Origin: Terribacillus aidingensis
GTDB taxonomy: Bacteria; Bacillota; Bacilli; Bacillales; Amphibacillaceae
Assembly (NCBI RefSeq): GCF_040703035.1
Contig: NZ_CP159996.1
Location: 96,001 to 160,000, forward strand
Length of the DNA stretch: 64,000 nt
Direction of reading: 5' to 3'
This document shows, piece by piece, positions 28,556 to 37,488 of the stretch (positions are counted from its first letter, which is position 1; each line of letters starts with the position of its first letter). Position numbers and translations under genes: made by a program. The notes under the pieces are model-generated. The model searched no databases. It was not told the origin of the DNA and saw only the letters and a list, made by a program, of their open reading frames with translations.

Positions 28556-28587
28556 AGGCATAGGAGTAAATCTCCTATGCCTTTTTG
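28556..28587 (+). terminator. second terminator after the tRNA array
   Basis: An 11-bp perfect stem AGGCATAGGAG / CTCCTATGCCT with loop TAAAT and a T-run. It backs up the first terminator 10 nt upstream. Confidence 0.8.
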
Positions 28588-28647
28588 TTTATTCTTAAGC
28601 CAATCGGGAAACAGTTTAGATAAAAGTCTTTTGGTAGGAGGATACGA

Positions 28648-29103
28648 ATGGAGGATAGATCTACATATAAACGCAGGAATATCTTTTCTGGATTTATGTT
28701 CGGTGTTGGTCTGGTTGCATTCATCGATGAAGCTGTGTTTCATCAGCTTTTGCATTGGCATCATTTTTACGATTTGTCTTCTACGACTTTGGGGCTTGTA
28801 TCGGATGGTTTCTTTCATGCGCTGAGCTGGTTTGCGACGGTTGGAGGATTGTTCCTTTTTGCTGATCTTCGCAGACGCAGAGGTCTTATTCCACTTAGAT
28901 GGAGTGGTGCTGTTTTGGTGGGAAGTGGTGTCTTCCAGCTGTATGATGGCCTGATTCAGCATAAGTTGTTCCGCATTCACCAGATTCGTTATGGAGTCGA
29001 TATCTTCTATTATGACTTGGTTTGGAACATAATCGCTGTCCTGTTGATAGCAGCGGGTATTTGGTGTATCCGTCTTTCGAGGGGGAAAGAGCATGTACGT
29101 TGA
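28648..29103 (+). CDS. DUF2243 domain-containing membrane protein
   Basis: A 151-residue protein with four hydrophobic segments (about 12-30, 55-75, 83-100, 123-143) and conserved histidines (FHQLLHWHHFYD near 31-42; FFHALSW near 55-61) typical of DUF2243. These histidine-rich membrane proteins are usually found beside CtaG-like genes, as here, which suggests a role in copper handling or oxidase assembly (inference). The RBS TAGGAGG is well spaced. It overlaps the next gene by 11 nt. Confidence 0.88.
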   Translation: MEDRSTYKRRNIFSGFMFGVGLVAFIDEAVFHQLLHWHHFYDLSSTTLGLVSDGFFHALSWFATVGGLFLFADLRRRRGLIPLRWSGAVLVGSGVFQLYDGLIQHKLFRIHQIRYGVDIFYYDLVWNIIAVLLIAAGIWCIRLSRGKEHVR

Positions 29104-29857
29104 AAGATTAGCTCTGATTATAGCCTCCTGCTGTATACTGTCTTATCTGCTGGCAATGAAGTATTCTGCGAAGCGCTTCAAAACCTGGCCGCTGCGCAAG
29201 CTTGTGTTATTTGTAAGCGGCATTGTAATCGGCCTTCAGGCTGTTGCAGGGCCAATAGCAATGCATGCGCACCATAGCTTTGTCTATCATATGATTGGGC
29301 ATTTGCTGCTCGGGATGCTTGGACCCTTGCTGCTCATCTTATCGCAGCCTGTAACCTTGCTCCTGCGCGCGCTTTCGCAATCGGGAGCAAGGTCAGTCTC
29401 TCGTGTTTTTCGCAGCAGATATGCACGTTTCCTCATTCATCCGATCACTGCAGCCGTACTGAATATCGGAGGTCTATGGCTTCTCTATACAACGCACCTA
29501 TTCCATCTCATGCATGAATCAGCCTTGGTTTCGATGCTGGTCCATCTGCATGTATTTGCTGCGGGTTATTTATTCACGCTGGCTATGTTGTATACAGATC
29601 CCGTCCCATACCGGAAGAGCTATCTTTACCGGGTGATCGTATTTGTCTTTGCCCTTGCAGGACACGGCATACTGTCGAAGTATTTGTACGCGAATCCGCC
29701 TATGGGCATAGCTCCTGCTGATGCGCGGCAGGGAGCAATGTTAATGTACTATGGCGGTGATCTGATCGATCTCACTATAATCGTCATTTTGTGCTGGCAA
29801 TGGTATCAAGCGGCTGCGCCTAAAACTTCATTATCTGCTGCAAAAGCTGCCGAGTAA
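29093..29857 (+). CDS. cytochrome c oxidase assembly protein, CtaG (caa3-type) family
   Basis: A 254-residue polytopic membrane protein (about seven helices) of the caa3_CtaG family. Histidine-rich transmembrane motifs AMHAHHSFVYHMIGHLLLGMLG (split here: AMHAHHSF near 56-63, HMIGHLLLGM near 66-75), THLFHLMHES and VHLHVFAAGYLF are visible. Family members assist insertion of copper into heme-copper oxidases in the membrane. Translationally coupled to the DUF2243 gene by an 11-nt overlap. No oxidase subunit genes lie in the window, so it may be a second copy serving genes elsewhere. Confidence 0.85.
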   Translation: MYVERLALIIASCCILSYLLAMKYSAKRFKTWPLRKLVLFVSGIVIGLQAVAGPIAMHAHHSFVYHMIGHLLLGMLGPLLLILSQPVTLLLRALSQSGARSVSRVFRSRYARFLIHPITAAVLNIGGLWLLYTTHLFHLMHESALVSMLVHLHVFAAGYLFTLAMLYTDPVPYRKSYLYRVIVFVFALAGHGILSKYLYANPPMGIAPADARQGAMLMYYGGDLIDLTIIVILCWQWYQAAAPKTSLSAAKAAE

Positions 29858-29872
29858 GGCAGCTTTTTTGAT
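29842..29872 (+). terminator. terminator overlapping the ctaG-like stop codon
   Basis: AAAAGCTGCC / GGCAGCTTTT (10 bp) encloses a 6-nt loop that contains the TAA stop codon and is followed by a T-run. Confidence 0.85.
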
Positions 29873-29911
29873 GATTGCTGCTATTTTTGGTAAAAATACC
29901 GCTGTAACCGA

Positions 29912-29938
29912 TTTACAAAGTGTCAAGACACCTGTAAA
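29912..29938. promoter_or_regulatory. probable NiaR operator upstream of niaP
   Basis: TTTACA-(2)-GTGTC and GACAC-(1)-TGTAAA form a near-perfect palindrome centred on AA, 40 nt before the niaP start. From memory it resembles the niacin-responsive NiaR (YrxA) box with its TGTC-AA-GACA core. It supports repression of niacin uptake when niacin is plentiful. Confidence 0.6.
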
Positions 29939-29977
29939 CTTAATGTGTCACATAATACTTTTCGCAGAGGTGCTGGA

Positions 29978-31198
29978 ATGGAACGAACAGTAGCAGGTCA
30001 TAAAACAACTAAACCGATTTCAGAACGAAAGCTGCTCGGGATTGTCGGAACAGGCTGGTTGTTTGATGCAATGGATGTTGGTATTTTATCTTTTATTATT
30101 ACGGCGCTGACATTGGATTGGGGATTATCATCCCAGCAAGCGGGCTGGATTGGCAGTATCAATAGCATCGGAATGGCTGTTGGGGCATTTGTTTTCGGAA
30201 TTATGGCGGACCGTGTAGGCCGGCGGACGGTCTTTATGATCACGATTTTGATTTTCTCCATAGCGAGCGGATTATCCGCTTTGGCAGCTTCTTACTTTAT
30301 TTTCGTTGTGCTGCGCTTCTTTATCGGTGCAGGACTCGGCGGGGAGCTGCCGGTTGCATCTACATTAGTGTCGGAGTCTGTAGCACCAGAGAGACGAGGG
30401 CGCATGGTCGTGCTGCTGGAGAGCTTCTGGGCTGTCGGCTGGCTGCTTGCGGCAATTATCTCTTACTTCGTCATCCCGGATTACGGCTGGAGAGTTGCTC
30501 TCTTGCTGACAGCTATACCTGCGTTATTCGCAGTCTTTCTCCGTAAGAATCTGCCGGATTCACCGTCTTATACGAAGCTGAAACAAAAAACTTCTGTCAT
30601 GTCGGGTATCCGTCAATTGCTGGCGAAAGGATTTGCTAAACGAAGCCTGATGCTCTGGATTGTTTGGTTCTGCATTATGCTCAGCTACTATGGCATGTTT
30701 CTGTGGTTGCCGAGTGTGATGGTAGAAAAGGGATTCGATATGGTGCGAAGCTTCGAGTACGTCTTAATCATGACACTCGCCCAGCTGCCAGGTTACTTCT
30801 CTGCTGCTTGGCTGATTGAGAAGGTAGGAAGGAAGCCGATACTTATCATTTATCTGGTAGGTACGGCTATCAGCGCAGTGCTGTTCGGTAATGCGGAGTC
30901 AGCAGGCATGCTGCTGACAGCGGGCATGCTGCTTTCGTTCTTCAATCTGGGAGCTTACGGTATTTTATACGCTTATACCCCTGAGCAGTATCCTACTGCT
31001 ATCCGTGCAACAGGCTCGGGGATCGCAGCAACTGCCGGGAGGATCGGTGGAATCCTGGGGCCATTGCTGATTGGATATCGAGGCGCGTTAGGTATATCTG
31101 TCAGCACTGTTTTCCTTCTATTCTGTGTAACAGTTCTCGTTGCTGCAGCGGCAGTTTGGCTCCTTGGAGAAGAAACGAAGGGTAAGACGCTTGCTTGA
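29978..31198 (+). CDS. niaP: niacin transporter NiaP (MFS)
   Basis: A 406-residue major facilitator with 12 helices, closely resembling B. subtilis NiaP (YceI): GWLFDAMDVGILSFII near residue 29, GSINSIGMAVGAF, DRVGRR between helices 2 and 3, GLGGELPVASTLVSE, and YAYTPEQYPTAIRATGSG near 335. It takes up nicotinate/nicotinamide for NAD synthesis. The ATG at 29978 follows AGAGG with good spacing; an upstream GTG (29945) lacks one. A palindromic candidate NiaR site lies just upstream. Confidence 0.88.
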   Translation: MERTVAGHKTTKPISERKLLGIVGTGWLFDAMDVGILSFIITALTLDWGLSSQQAGWIGSINSIGMAVGAFVFGIMADRVGRRTVFMITILIFSIASGLSALAASYFIFVVLRFFIGAGLGGELPVASTLVSESVAPERRGRMVVLLESFWAVGWLLAAIISYFVIPDYGWRVALLLTAIPALFAVFLRKNLPDSPSYTKLKQKTSVMSGIRQLLAKGFAKRSLMLWIVWFCIMLSYYGMFLWLPSVMVEKGFDMVRSFEYVLIMTLAQLPGYFSAAWLIEKVGRKPILIIYLVGTAISAVLFGNAESAGMLLTAGMLLSFFNLGAYGILYAYTPEQYPTAIRATGSGIAATAGRIGGILGPLLIGYRGALGISVSTVFLLFCVTVLVAAAAVWLLGEETKGKTLA

Positions 31199-31257
31199 TG
31201 CGTTCTTACACTCCTGTATGGTAAAGTAGAGCGAGAGTAAGAAGGAGGGGTAACGCT

Positions 31258-31749
31258 TTGTTTACCATACAAGATTATACGGAGGCAGTGAGTGTCACCT
31301 TGGAGAAGCATTCGGAGGATGTAATAAACGAATTGAAGCAGATTTTCCAGCTGCCTTTCCTCCCGGAAGTGGAGAAAATTGCTTTTCGTATGTTCAAGGA
31401 GCCGATGGCTTTTGAGCTGACGATCATGTATTATGCACTCGATGCAGATGGTAATGAACGCTATTATGATGAAATGGGCGATAAATACGCTGGCGGAAGT
31501 GAAGAAGTGGCAGAGGAGATTCCGTACTTCCAGCTGCCGGATACGGCTAGTGATGCATTCGAAGCTTTCCGTGAACTGCAGGAGGACGCTGTTGAAAAAG
31601 CGGATGAACAGGTGATGATTGCCTGGTTTGCTGACTGCTACAAGCGAGCAGGCGGGGATGCTTTCCCGCTTGAGGCGAGTGTCGGTTTTCATAACGATGT
31701 GAAAGCTTACTTCCTTAAACAAGGTGCTTGGGCAGAAGATCGCCATTAA
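31258..31749 (+). CDS. hypothetical Bacillaceae protein
   Basis: A 163-residue soluble acidic protein with no recognised domain, signal or membrane segment. The start is TTG at 31258 with a very strong GAAGGAGGGG 7 nt before it. It is probably a mixed alpha/beta domain with two conserved-looking aromatic stretches (FELTIMYYALDADGNERYYDE near 44-64, VMIAWFADCY near 118-127). It lies 59 nt after niaP, and shares no function with it that I can see. It ends at its own terminator. Confidence 0.75.
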   Translation: MFTIQDYTEAVSVTLEKHSEDVINELKQIFQLPFLPEVEKIAFRMFKEPMAFELTIMYYALDADGNERYYDEMGDKYAGGSEEVAEEIPYFQLPDTASDAFEAFRELQEDAVEKADEQVMIAWFADCYKRAGGDAFPLEASVGFHNDVKAYFLKQGAWAEDRH

Positions 31750-31752
31750 TAG

Positions 31753-31784
31753 AAAGTGCGTACCTCGTGTACGTGCTTTTTTTA
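31753..31784 (+). terminator. terminator
   Basis: AAAGTGCGTAC / GTACGTGCTTT pair over 11 bp (two G-U) with a 5-nt loop and a T-run, directly after the hypothetical gene. Confidence 0.8.
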
Positions 31785-31826
31785 TGCAAAAAAAAAATTA
31801 ACAGCTTCCCTTACAGGCTGTTAATT
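31784..31826 (-). terminator. terminator of the Spo0E-like gene
   Basis: AATTAACAGC / GCTGTTAATT (10 bp, 31796-31805 and 31817-31826) with an A-run at 31787-31795 that reads as a U-tract on the minus strand, immediately after the stop of the small gene. Confidence 0.8.
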
Positions 31827-31830
31827 GGCA

Positions 31831-31992
31831 CTACATGTTTTTTCTCTGCTTTTCATATTCATTCAATAGATCATCCAGCTGTACGCTTGCTGTGACAACT
31901 GCTTCGGATGTAAGTGGCATGCGGCGTGAAAGGTTTAGCATATGATTGCGCGTCTGTTCGATTTTTTCCAAAAGATTGTCTAATGTAACCAT
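31831..31992 (-). CDS. Spo0E family aspartyl-phosphate phosphatase
   Basis: A 53-residue protein of the Spo0E family, which removes phosphate from Spo0A~P and so delays sporulation. It has the two-helix hairpin layout: LEKIEQTRNHMLNLSRR (about 8-24) and the family signature SVQLDDLLNEYEK (about 36-48) with the Ser-x-x-Leu-Asp core. The ATG follows GGAGG by 5-6 nt and a terminator follows the stop. It is too short for usual ORF thresholds. It stands between a hypothetical gene and sigW, on the opposite strand to both. Confidence 0.85.
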   Translation of the reverse strand: MVTLDNLLEKIEQTRNHMLNLSRRMPLTSEAVVTASVQLDDLLNEYEKQRKNM

Positions 31993-32144
31993 TTTGACCT
32001 CCAGAATCTGATATACTATTTGCTGATAAGATTACCCTTTGCTCTTTTATTTAAAACGTCATTTTTTTAAAAAAATATAAAAAACAAGAAAAAACTGTTG
32101 CTGGCCCACTTTAAGGTTTGAAATAAGATATTTTTTTGGGAAAG

Positions 32145-32172
32145 TGAAACCTTTTCGGAACGTCATTCGTTA
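32145..32172 (+). promoter_or_regulatory. sigma-W autoregulated promoter of sigW
   Basis: TGAAAC (32145-32150) and CGTTA starting at 32168, 17 nt apart, match the SigW promoter pattern (TGAAAC ... CGTA). It lies 33 nt before the sigW start, as expected for autoregulation. Confidence 0.85.
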
Positions 32173-32204
32173 TCAAGAAGCCGCAGTTAGGCGGGAGGAT
32201 TTTC

Positions 32205-32768
32205 ATGGAGAACATCATAAAATATCATATAAAAAACGTCAAGAAGGGTGATCATGCGGCCTTCGAGGAAATTGTTTCCTTTTATCAGAACAAGGTGTAC
32301 CATATCGTATACCGAATGGTCGGAGACAGCCACGAAGCGCAGGATATCGCCCAAGAGGCATTTATCCGTGCTTACACCAACATCCATTCTTTTGACGAGA
32401 ACCGGAAATTCTCCACATGGCTTTACCGGATCGCAACGAATTTGAGCATCGATCGTCTGCGGAAGAAAAAGCCTGATTTTCATCTGGATGCCGAGGTGAA
32501 GGGAACAGAGGGGTTGGATATGTATTCCCAGCTGGCGGCCGATCAGGCACTGCCTGAGGAAGAAGTCGAAAGCATGGAGCTTCAAAGTTATATCCACAAG
32601 GAAATATTGTCCCTTCCGCCAAAGTACCGCAGTGTTATCGTATTGCGGTTCCTGGATGATTTATCATTAGCGGAGATCGGCGAAATCCTGGACCTGCCGC
32701 TCGGGACAGTGAAGACGCGTATCCACCGTGGCAGAGAGCTACTACGGAAAAAACTGCGCCACGTATAA
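32205..32768 (+). CDS. sigW: ECF sigma factor SigW
   Basis: A 187-residue ECF sigma factor, the same length as B. subtilis SigW. Region 2 covers about 20-90 (DAFxE-type QDIAQEAFIRAYTNIHSF near 46-63, STWLYRIATNL), region 4 about 125-180 (SLAEIGEILDLPLGTVKTRI recognition region). It directs RNA polymerase to envelope-stress and antimicrobial-resistance promoters. Its own SigW-type promoter lies upstream; the anti-sigma gene rsiW follows by 13 nt. Confidence 0.96.
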   Translation: MENIIKYHIKNVKKGDHAAFEEIVSFYQNKVYHIVYRMVGDSHEAQDIAQEAFIRAYTNIHSFDENRKFSTWLYRIATNLSIDRLRKKKPDFHLDAEVKGTEGLDMYSQLAADQALPEEEVESMELQSYIHKEILSLPPKYRSVIVLRFLDDLSLAEIGEILDLPLGTVKTRIHRGRELLRKKLRHV

Positions 32769-32781
32769 AGGGGGGTAACAC

Positions 32782-33399
32782 ATGAATTGCGAAGAAAGCC
32801 TTGCGCTTATGCATCTGTATCTGGATGGAGACGCTTCGGAGGAAGAAGCACAGCAGCTTCGGGAGCACCTGAAGACCTGCCCAGATTGTAATCAGCATTA
32901 CCGTGAGCTCAAACAGACGGAAAGCCTGCTTAGCGGCGCTGCCTATGAGTTGAGTGCACCGGCCGGCTTCACCGCCAGTGTCATGGCGAACTTGCCGAAA
33001 GAAAAGAAGCGCGTCGGATATATGAGGTGGTTCCGTACGCACCCTGTCATCACAGCTGCTGCAGTATTCTTCCTATTCATGTTCACAAGCGGATTATCTG
33101 CTTGGAATAGTGATAGCAGTGTAAGTGTATCGAAGCAAGAGGGTTTGATAGTAGAGAATGATCTCGTCATTGTACCGGAGGGCGTCACAGTCAAGGGGGA
33201 CCTGGTTGTCGAAAACGGTGATTTGGATATAAGGGGTCAGGTGGATGGCGATGTCACCATCATCAATGGCGACCTCGTCGAAGATCCTGGTGCTAATGTG
33301 AATATGGCTTCTGTTGATAATATATCAGGTGAATATCAGGAAATTGACCGGATATTCGGCTGGGCTTGGTATCATATAAAAGAATTAGTTACATTTTAA
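32782..33399 (+). CDS. rsiW: anti-sigma-W factor RsiW
   Basis: A 205-residue membrane-anchored anti-sigma factor. The N-terminal zinc-binding anti-sigma domain has His29-x3-Cys33-x2-Cys36 (HLKTCPDC) plus an upstream Cys3. One membrane helix lies near residues 91-108, and the outer part contains repeats of the polymer-forming/bactofilin-like type (VVENGDLDIRGQVDGDV). In B. subtilis, envelope stress leads PrsW and RasP to cut RsiW and release SigW. Confidence 0.95.
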   Translation: MNCEESLALMHLYLDGDASEEEAQQLREHLKTCPDCNQHYRELKQTESLLSGAAYELSAPAGFTASVMANLPKEKKRVGYMRWFRTHPVITAAAVFFLFMFTSGLSAWNSDSSVSVSKQEGLIVENDLVIVPEGVTVKGDLVVENGDLDIRGQVDGDVTIINGDLVEDPGANVNMASVDNISGEYQEIDRIFGWAWYHIKELVTF

Positions 33400-33548
33400 T
33401 GTTAGAGTGGAGCTGCTTGTAAGAGGGCTCTCTTTTTTTTACCTTTATATCATTGGCAGTACAAGCCTGTATTACGTTAAGATAACAGGGGACAGTAAGG
33501 TTAAATTACTCCCTCTGTTGGTAAGCGACTGTTAAAGGGGAACTGTGC

Positions 33549-33554
33549 TATAAT
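33549..33554 (+). promoter_or_regulatory. -10 element upstream of cdaA
   Basis: A consensus TATAAT lies 45 nt before the cdaA start, in the 200-nt gap after rsiW. A clear -35 is not visible. It suggests that cdaA-cdaR-glmM have a promoter separate from sigW. Confidence 0.45.
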
Positions 33555-33599
33555 GTACGAAGAAATTCGAGCTATTCATATATAAAAGGACGTGTATCC

Positions 33600-34424
33600 A
33601 TGTTTGGGGGATTAAGTGAACTTTCTATATTATCCATACTGCGGATTATCGTGGACATTGCAGCAGTATGGTTCATTTTCTACAAAGTCTTAATGCTCAT
33701 AAGGGGAACGAAAGCGATTCAGCTGCTGAAGGGGATCTTCATCGTTGTTATAATCGCTTTCTTGAGCAGTGAGCAGATACTCGACTTCCCGATGCTCGCC
33801 TTCCTGAGCTCGCAGGCGATTACGTGGGGATTCGTGGCCATCGTCGTTTTGTTCCAGCCGGAGATCAGGCGTGCTTTGGAGCAGCTCGGACGAGGCAGCT
33901 TCTTCTCCCGGAACGTGCGATCGGAGGAAGAACAAACGAATAAGAACATAGAAGCGATTGTAAAGTCCTGTAATTACATGGCGAAGCGGCGAATCGGTGC
34001 GCTGATCACGATTGAACGCGAGACAGGTATGGGAGATTATATCGAGACAGGAATTCCGGTGAATGGTCACCTGACATTCGAACTGCTCACGAATATTTTC
34101 GTCCCGAATACGCCATTGCATGACGGAGCTGTCATTCTGAAAGAAAACCAGATTGCAGCGGCTGCCTGCTACCTGCCGCTATCGGAGAGTCCGTTCATTT
34201 CCAAGGAACTTGGGACGCGTCACCGGGCGGCTATGGGGATCAGTGAAGTGACAGATGCACTGACAATCATCGTTTCAGAGGAGACAGGGGCGATTTCCTG
34301 TACGAAGAACGGAGAGTTGTTCCGTGACATCACGCCAGATGCTTTGAAAGAGATCCTCGATAGAGAAGTAGGCGTACCAGCTTCCGGTTCCAAGGCGAGA
34401 AGATGGAGGGGTAAGAATGGATAA
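33600..34424 (+). CDS. cdaA: diadenylate cyclase CdaA
   Basis: A 274-residue membrane diadenylate cyclase that makes c-di-AMP from two ATP. Three hydrophobic helices (about 8-28, 40-57, 68-88) precede the DAC domain. The catalytic motifs are DGA at 175-177 and RHR at 207-209 (TRHRAAMGISE). It overlaps cdaR by 8 nt, the canonical CdaA-CdaR-GlmM module that links c-di-AMP, potassium/osmotic balance and wall-precursor synthesis. Confidence 0.96.
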   Translation: MFGGLSELSILSILRIIVDIAAVWFIFYKVLMLIRGTKAIQLLKGIFIVVIIAFLSSEQILDFPMLAFLSSQAITWGFVAIVVLFQPEIRRALEQLGRGSFFSRNVRSEEEQTNKNIEAIVKSCNYMAKRRIGALITIERETGMGDYIETGIPVNGHLTFELLTNIFVPNTPLHDGAVILKENQIAAAACYLPLSESPFISKELGTRHRAAMGISEVTDALTIIVSEETGAISCTKNGELFRDITPDALKEILDREVGVPASGSKARRWRGKNG

Positions 34425-35700
34425 ATGGCTGAAGAGTCCATGGACATTGCGTGTTGTATCGCTTGTGTTTGCTGTCCTTCTCTATGCCTATGTAAGTGCG
34501 GAATCGGACGTAGATAACCGTGCGGGTGAGGTTCCGATCACCAGCTCGGATGAAACAAACACAGTGGATGCACCTGTCGGCATCCGGATCGATGACTCGA
34601 AATATGTTGTCAGCGGCGTTCCGGAGTATGTATCGATGCAGCTTGTCGGGCCGGCAAGTGATGTAACGGCAGCGATACAGCAGAAGAACTATGAAGCGTA
34701 TGTCGATCTGAGAGATCTGGATACCGGCACGCATACAGTGAAGCTGCATTACGAAAATGTCTCGGACAACCTGCAGGTATATATGCAGCCAGCCTCGATT
34801 GAGGTGACAATTCAAGAAAAAGCTTCACAGCAATTTAACGTAAACGTAGGCTATACCAATGAAGACCAAATGGCAGCAGGATTCCAAGTTGACAGCTCCA
34901 CTGTGGAACCTCAGACGGTTTCAATCGTAAGTACACAAGAGGTCATCGACCAAATTGCCAGTGTGCGTGCTTATGTGGATCTGACAGAAATAGATGCTGA
35001 CATTAATAGCAGGGAAGCGCCTGTAAAAGTATATGACGCCCAGGGCAATGAGCTGAGTGTGAATGTACAGCCGGAAACAGTCGAAGTTTCGGTGCAGGTG
35101 AGCAATCCGAGCAAGACTGTCCCTGTAGAAGTAAAGACAAAGGGGCAAGCGCCAGATGATGTGTCTGTTGCTTCGCTCACACCTGAAAAACAGGAAGTGA
35201 CAATCTATGCACCTCAGGATACATTGGATGGTATCGATTCGATCAGTACCGAAGAGATTGATTTGTCCAAGGTGACTGAGAACCAGACGATAGATGCGGA
35301 CTTGCAGCTGCCGGATAATGTACGCTCAGCAAGTGACGAGCAGGTATCAGTTGATATCGAGCTGGAAGAAACGAGCGAGACGACAATCGAGAACGTTCCG
35401 GTTACAATCGAAGACCTGCCTGATGATCTGGAAGCAACGCTAACAGATCCGCAGAATGAGCAGATCGATGTAACAGTAAGTGGAGCGCAGAGTGAAATCG
35501 AAGGCTTGTCGGCTGACGATATTACGGCGACAATTGATGGAAGCGGCCTGGAAGAAGGGGAGCAGACAGTCCAGATCGATGTATCAGGACCTCAGAACAT
35601 CGAGCTTACCCCGAGCCAGGACGAAGCCACAATAACTGTTCAATCCGCAGAAAATGCAACGAGTGAAGAAGATACGAATACAGATACACAGACACAGTGA
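34417..35700 (+). CDS. cdaR: CdaA regulatory protein CdaR (YbbR domains)
   Basis: A 427-residue extracytoplasmic regulator of CdaA. A single membrane anchor (about 7-25) is followed by about four YbbR repeats of 80-90 residues with the recurrent pattern P-V-x-V/I near each start, and an acidic Ser/Thr-rich tail. The start overlaps cdaA by 8 nt, so the pair is translated together. B. subtilis CdaR (YbbR) is of similar domain structure and binds CdaA in the membrane. Confidence 0.95.
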   Translation: MDKWLKSPWTLRVVSLVFAVLLYAYVSAESDVDNRAGEVPITSSDETNTVDAPVGIRIDDSKYVVSGVPEYVSMQLVGPASDVTAAIQQKNYEAYVDLRDLDTGTHTVKLHYENVSDNLQVYMQPASIEVTIQEKASQQFNVNVGYTNEDQMAAGFQVDSSTVEPQTVSIVSTQEVIDQIASVRAYVDLTEIDADINSREAPVKVYDAQGNELSVNVQPETVEVSVQVSNPSKTVPVEVKTKGQAPDDVSVASLTPEKQEVTIYAPQDTLDGIDSISTEEIDLSKVTENQTIDADLQLPDNVRSASDEQVSVDIELEETSETTIENVPVTIEDLPDDLEATLTDPQNEQIDVTVSGAQSEIEGLSADDITATIDGSGLEEGEQTVQIDVSGPQNIELTPSQDEATITVQSAENATSEEDTNTDTQTQ

Positions 35701-35728
35701 CTGTGAGCCATGTGAAGGAGAGGTAACA

Positions 35729-37078
35729 ATGGGAAAATATTTTGGAACGGACGGCGTCAGGGGGATTGCGAATGAGGAGCTCACCCCGGAGCTGGCCTTC
35801 AAGCTAGGCAGATATGGCGGCTATGTGCTGACAAAGACAAGTGAAGACAGACCAAAAGTGATGATCGGCAGGGATACACGTATTTCTGGTGAAATGCTTG
35901 AAGGAGCGCTAGTTGCGGGCCTCCTGTCCATCGGGGCTGAGGTAATGCGCGTCGGTGTCATCAGTACACCAGGTGTTGCTTATCTTACAAAGAATATGGG
36001 AGCAGCTGCAGGTATTATGATTTCTGCCTCCCATAACCCTGTACAGGATAACGGAATCAAGTTCTTCGGTCCGGATGGCTTCAAGCTTTCTGATGAGCAG
36101 GAGAACGAAATTGAGCAGTTGATCGATGCAGAGACAGATGAACTGCCTCGTCCATCCGGAGCTGACCTAGGTCAGATCAATGATTATTTCGAAGGCGGCC
36201 AAAAGTATATTCAATACTTGAAAGGTACGATCGATAACGATTTCGAAGGGCTTCACATTGCGATTGACAGTGCCCATGGAGCAACTTCTTCCATTGCGAC
36301 TCACTTGTTTGCGGATCTGGAAGCGGATATCTCTTCGATTGGTTCATCGCCTGATGGATTGAATATCAATAAAAACGTCGGGTCCACGCATCCAGAAACA
36401 TTGCGTGATTTCCTTCTGGAAAAAGAAGCAGATGTCGGACTTGCCTTCGATGGTGATGGTGACAGATTGATCGCTATCGATGAAAAAGGACAAATCGTCG
36501 ATGGTGACAAAATCATGTACATCTGTGCTAAATTCCTGAACGATTATGGACGTTTGCGTCACAACACAGTTGTATCGACCGTCATGAGTAATATCGGCTT
36601 CTACCGTGCGCTGGATAAGCATAATATCAAGAGCAACAAGACAGCTGTCGGCGACAGATATGTGATGGAAGAAATGCGCCGCGGTGATTTCAATCTTGGC
36701 GGTGAGCAATCCGGTCATATCATCTTCCTGGATTACATGACAACTGGTGATGGGATGCTGGCAGCATTGCAGCTGATCAATGTTATGAAAGAAACAGGCA
36801 AGAAGCTGTCCGAGCTTGCTGAAGAAGTAGAGATCTTCCCGCAGATCCTGAAAAATGTGCCGGTAACAGATAAACAGGAGGCACTTGTGAACCAGCAAAT
36901 CCTTGACTCCATCGCAGAAGTTGAGCAGGAGCTTGGTGATCAAGGACGCGTTCTTGTACGACCTTCCGGTACGGAATCGCTTGTACGGGTAATGGTGGAA
37001 GCACCAACGAAAGAAGACTGTGAGAAATATGCAGATAAAGTTGTTGCTGTCATCGAACAAGTACTGGGAACTAAATAA
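35729..37078 (+). CDS. glmM: phosphoglucosamine mutase GlmM
   Basis: A 449-residue enzyme, converting glucosamine-6-phosphate to glucosamine-1-phosphate for peptidoglycan precursors. It shows [12 protein letters not shown] at the start, the phosphoserine Ser101 in ISASHNP, the metal loop DGDGDR at 241-246, the substrate loop GGEQSGHI near 325 and the phosphate-binding RPSGTE near 408. The ATG at 35729 follows GAAGGAGAGG; upstream in-frame codons belong to the cdaR tail. It also regulates CdaA by direct contact in B. subtilis. Confidence 0.97.
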   Translation: MGKYFGTDGVRGIANEELTPELAFKLGRYGGYVLTKTSEDRPKVMIGRDTRISGEMLEGALVAGLLSIGAEVMRVGVISTPGVAYLTKNMGAAAGIMISASHNPVQDNGIKFFGPDGFKLSDEQENEIEQLIDAETDELPRPSGADLGQINDYFEGGQKYIQYLKGTIDNDFEGLHIAIDSAHGATSSIATHLFADLEADISSIGSSPDGLNINKNVGSTHPETLRDFLLEKEADVGLAFDGDGDRLIAIDEKGQIVDGDKIMYICAKFLNDYGRLRHNTVVSTVMSNIGFYRALDKHNIKSNKTAVGDRYVMEEMRRGDFNLGGEQSGHIIFLDYMTTGDGMLAALQLINVMKETGKKLSELAEEVEIFPQILKNVPVTDKQEALVNQQILDSIAEVEQELGDQGRVLVRPSGTESLVRVMVEAPTKEDCEKYADKVVAVIEQVLGTK

Positions 37079-37089
37079 AACCAAAGTAT

Positions 37090-37131
37090 GTATGCGCAGG
37101 GGAACGGAACACTACCTTTGCGCATACTTTA
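37090..37131 (+). terminator. hairpin after glmM
   Basis: GTATGCGCA / TGCGCATAC (9 bp) with a 20-nt loop lies 11 nt after the glmM stop. The T-tract is short, so termination may be partial. Confidence 0.55.
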
Positions 37132-37149
37132 TTTACATGCAAGAAAGAA

Positions 37150-37179
37150 TTGACCAACATGATTTCCTTCATGTAAAAT
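37150..37179 (+). promoter_or_regulatory. glmS promoter
   Basis: TTGACC (37150-37155), 18-bp spacer, TAAAAT (37174-37179), about 50 nt before the ribozyme core. It gives glmS its own transcript with the long 5' leader. Confidence 0.65.
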
Positions 37180-37228
37180 GAAGAGGTTAGTCATTCGAGC
37201 AGGAAAGTGAGGATAGAGGTTACAACAT

Positions 37229-37392
37229 CATAAAAGCGCCAGGACTTATCCCGAGCGGTGGGGTAAGTTGACGAGGTGGAGGTTTATCGAACCATTCGGC
37301 GGATGCCTCCCGATTGCACACATCTCAGTCGTCATGTTTTAGAGCTGAAAGCAGAGAGGCGACTCTCTGGATAAGGACAAAACAAGATGTGA
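37229..37392 (+). ncRNA. glmS ribozyme/riboswitch (glucosamine-6-phosphate)
   Basis: The glmS ribozyme consensus is present in order: the cleavage site before G37236 in AGCGCCAGGAC, GTTGACGAGGTGGAGG, TTATCGA, TCGGCGGATGCCTCCCG and the 3' pairing elements ending GACTCTCTGGATAAGGAC. Glucosamine-6-phosphate acts as cofactor for self-cleavage between A37235 and G37236; the downstream mRNA with a 5'-OH is then degraded, shutting off glmS. Confidence 0.93.
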
Positions 37393-37410
37393 AAAATAGA
37401 TAAAACGAGA

Positions 37411-37461
37411 AAGGGGCAAACAACGCCCCTAAGCTTAGCGCAGGCCGTTCGTTTGCCCCTT
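37411..37461 (+). other. large hairpin between the glmS ribozyme and the glmS RBS
   Basis: AAGGGGCAAAC (37411-37421) and GTTTGCCCCTT (37451-37461) form a perfect 11-bp stem over a 29-nt loop, 10 nt before the RBS GAGGAGGA. There is no T-run, so it is not a standard terminator. It may affect decay or translation of the cleaved mRNA. Confidence 0.6.
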
Positions 37462-37488
37462 CCAAGTCTTGAGGAGGACAACAACGAC

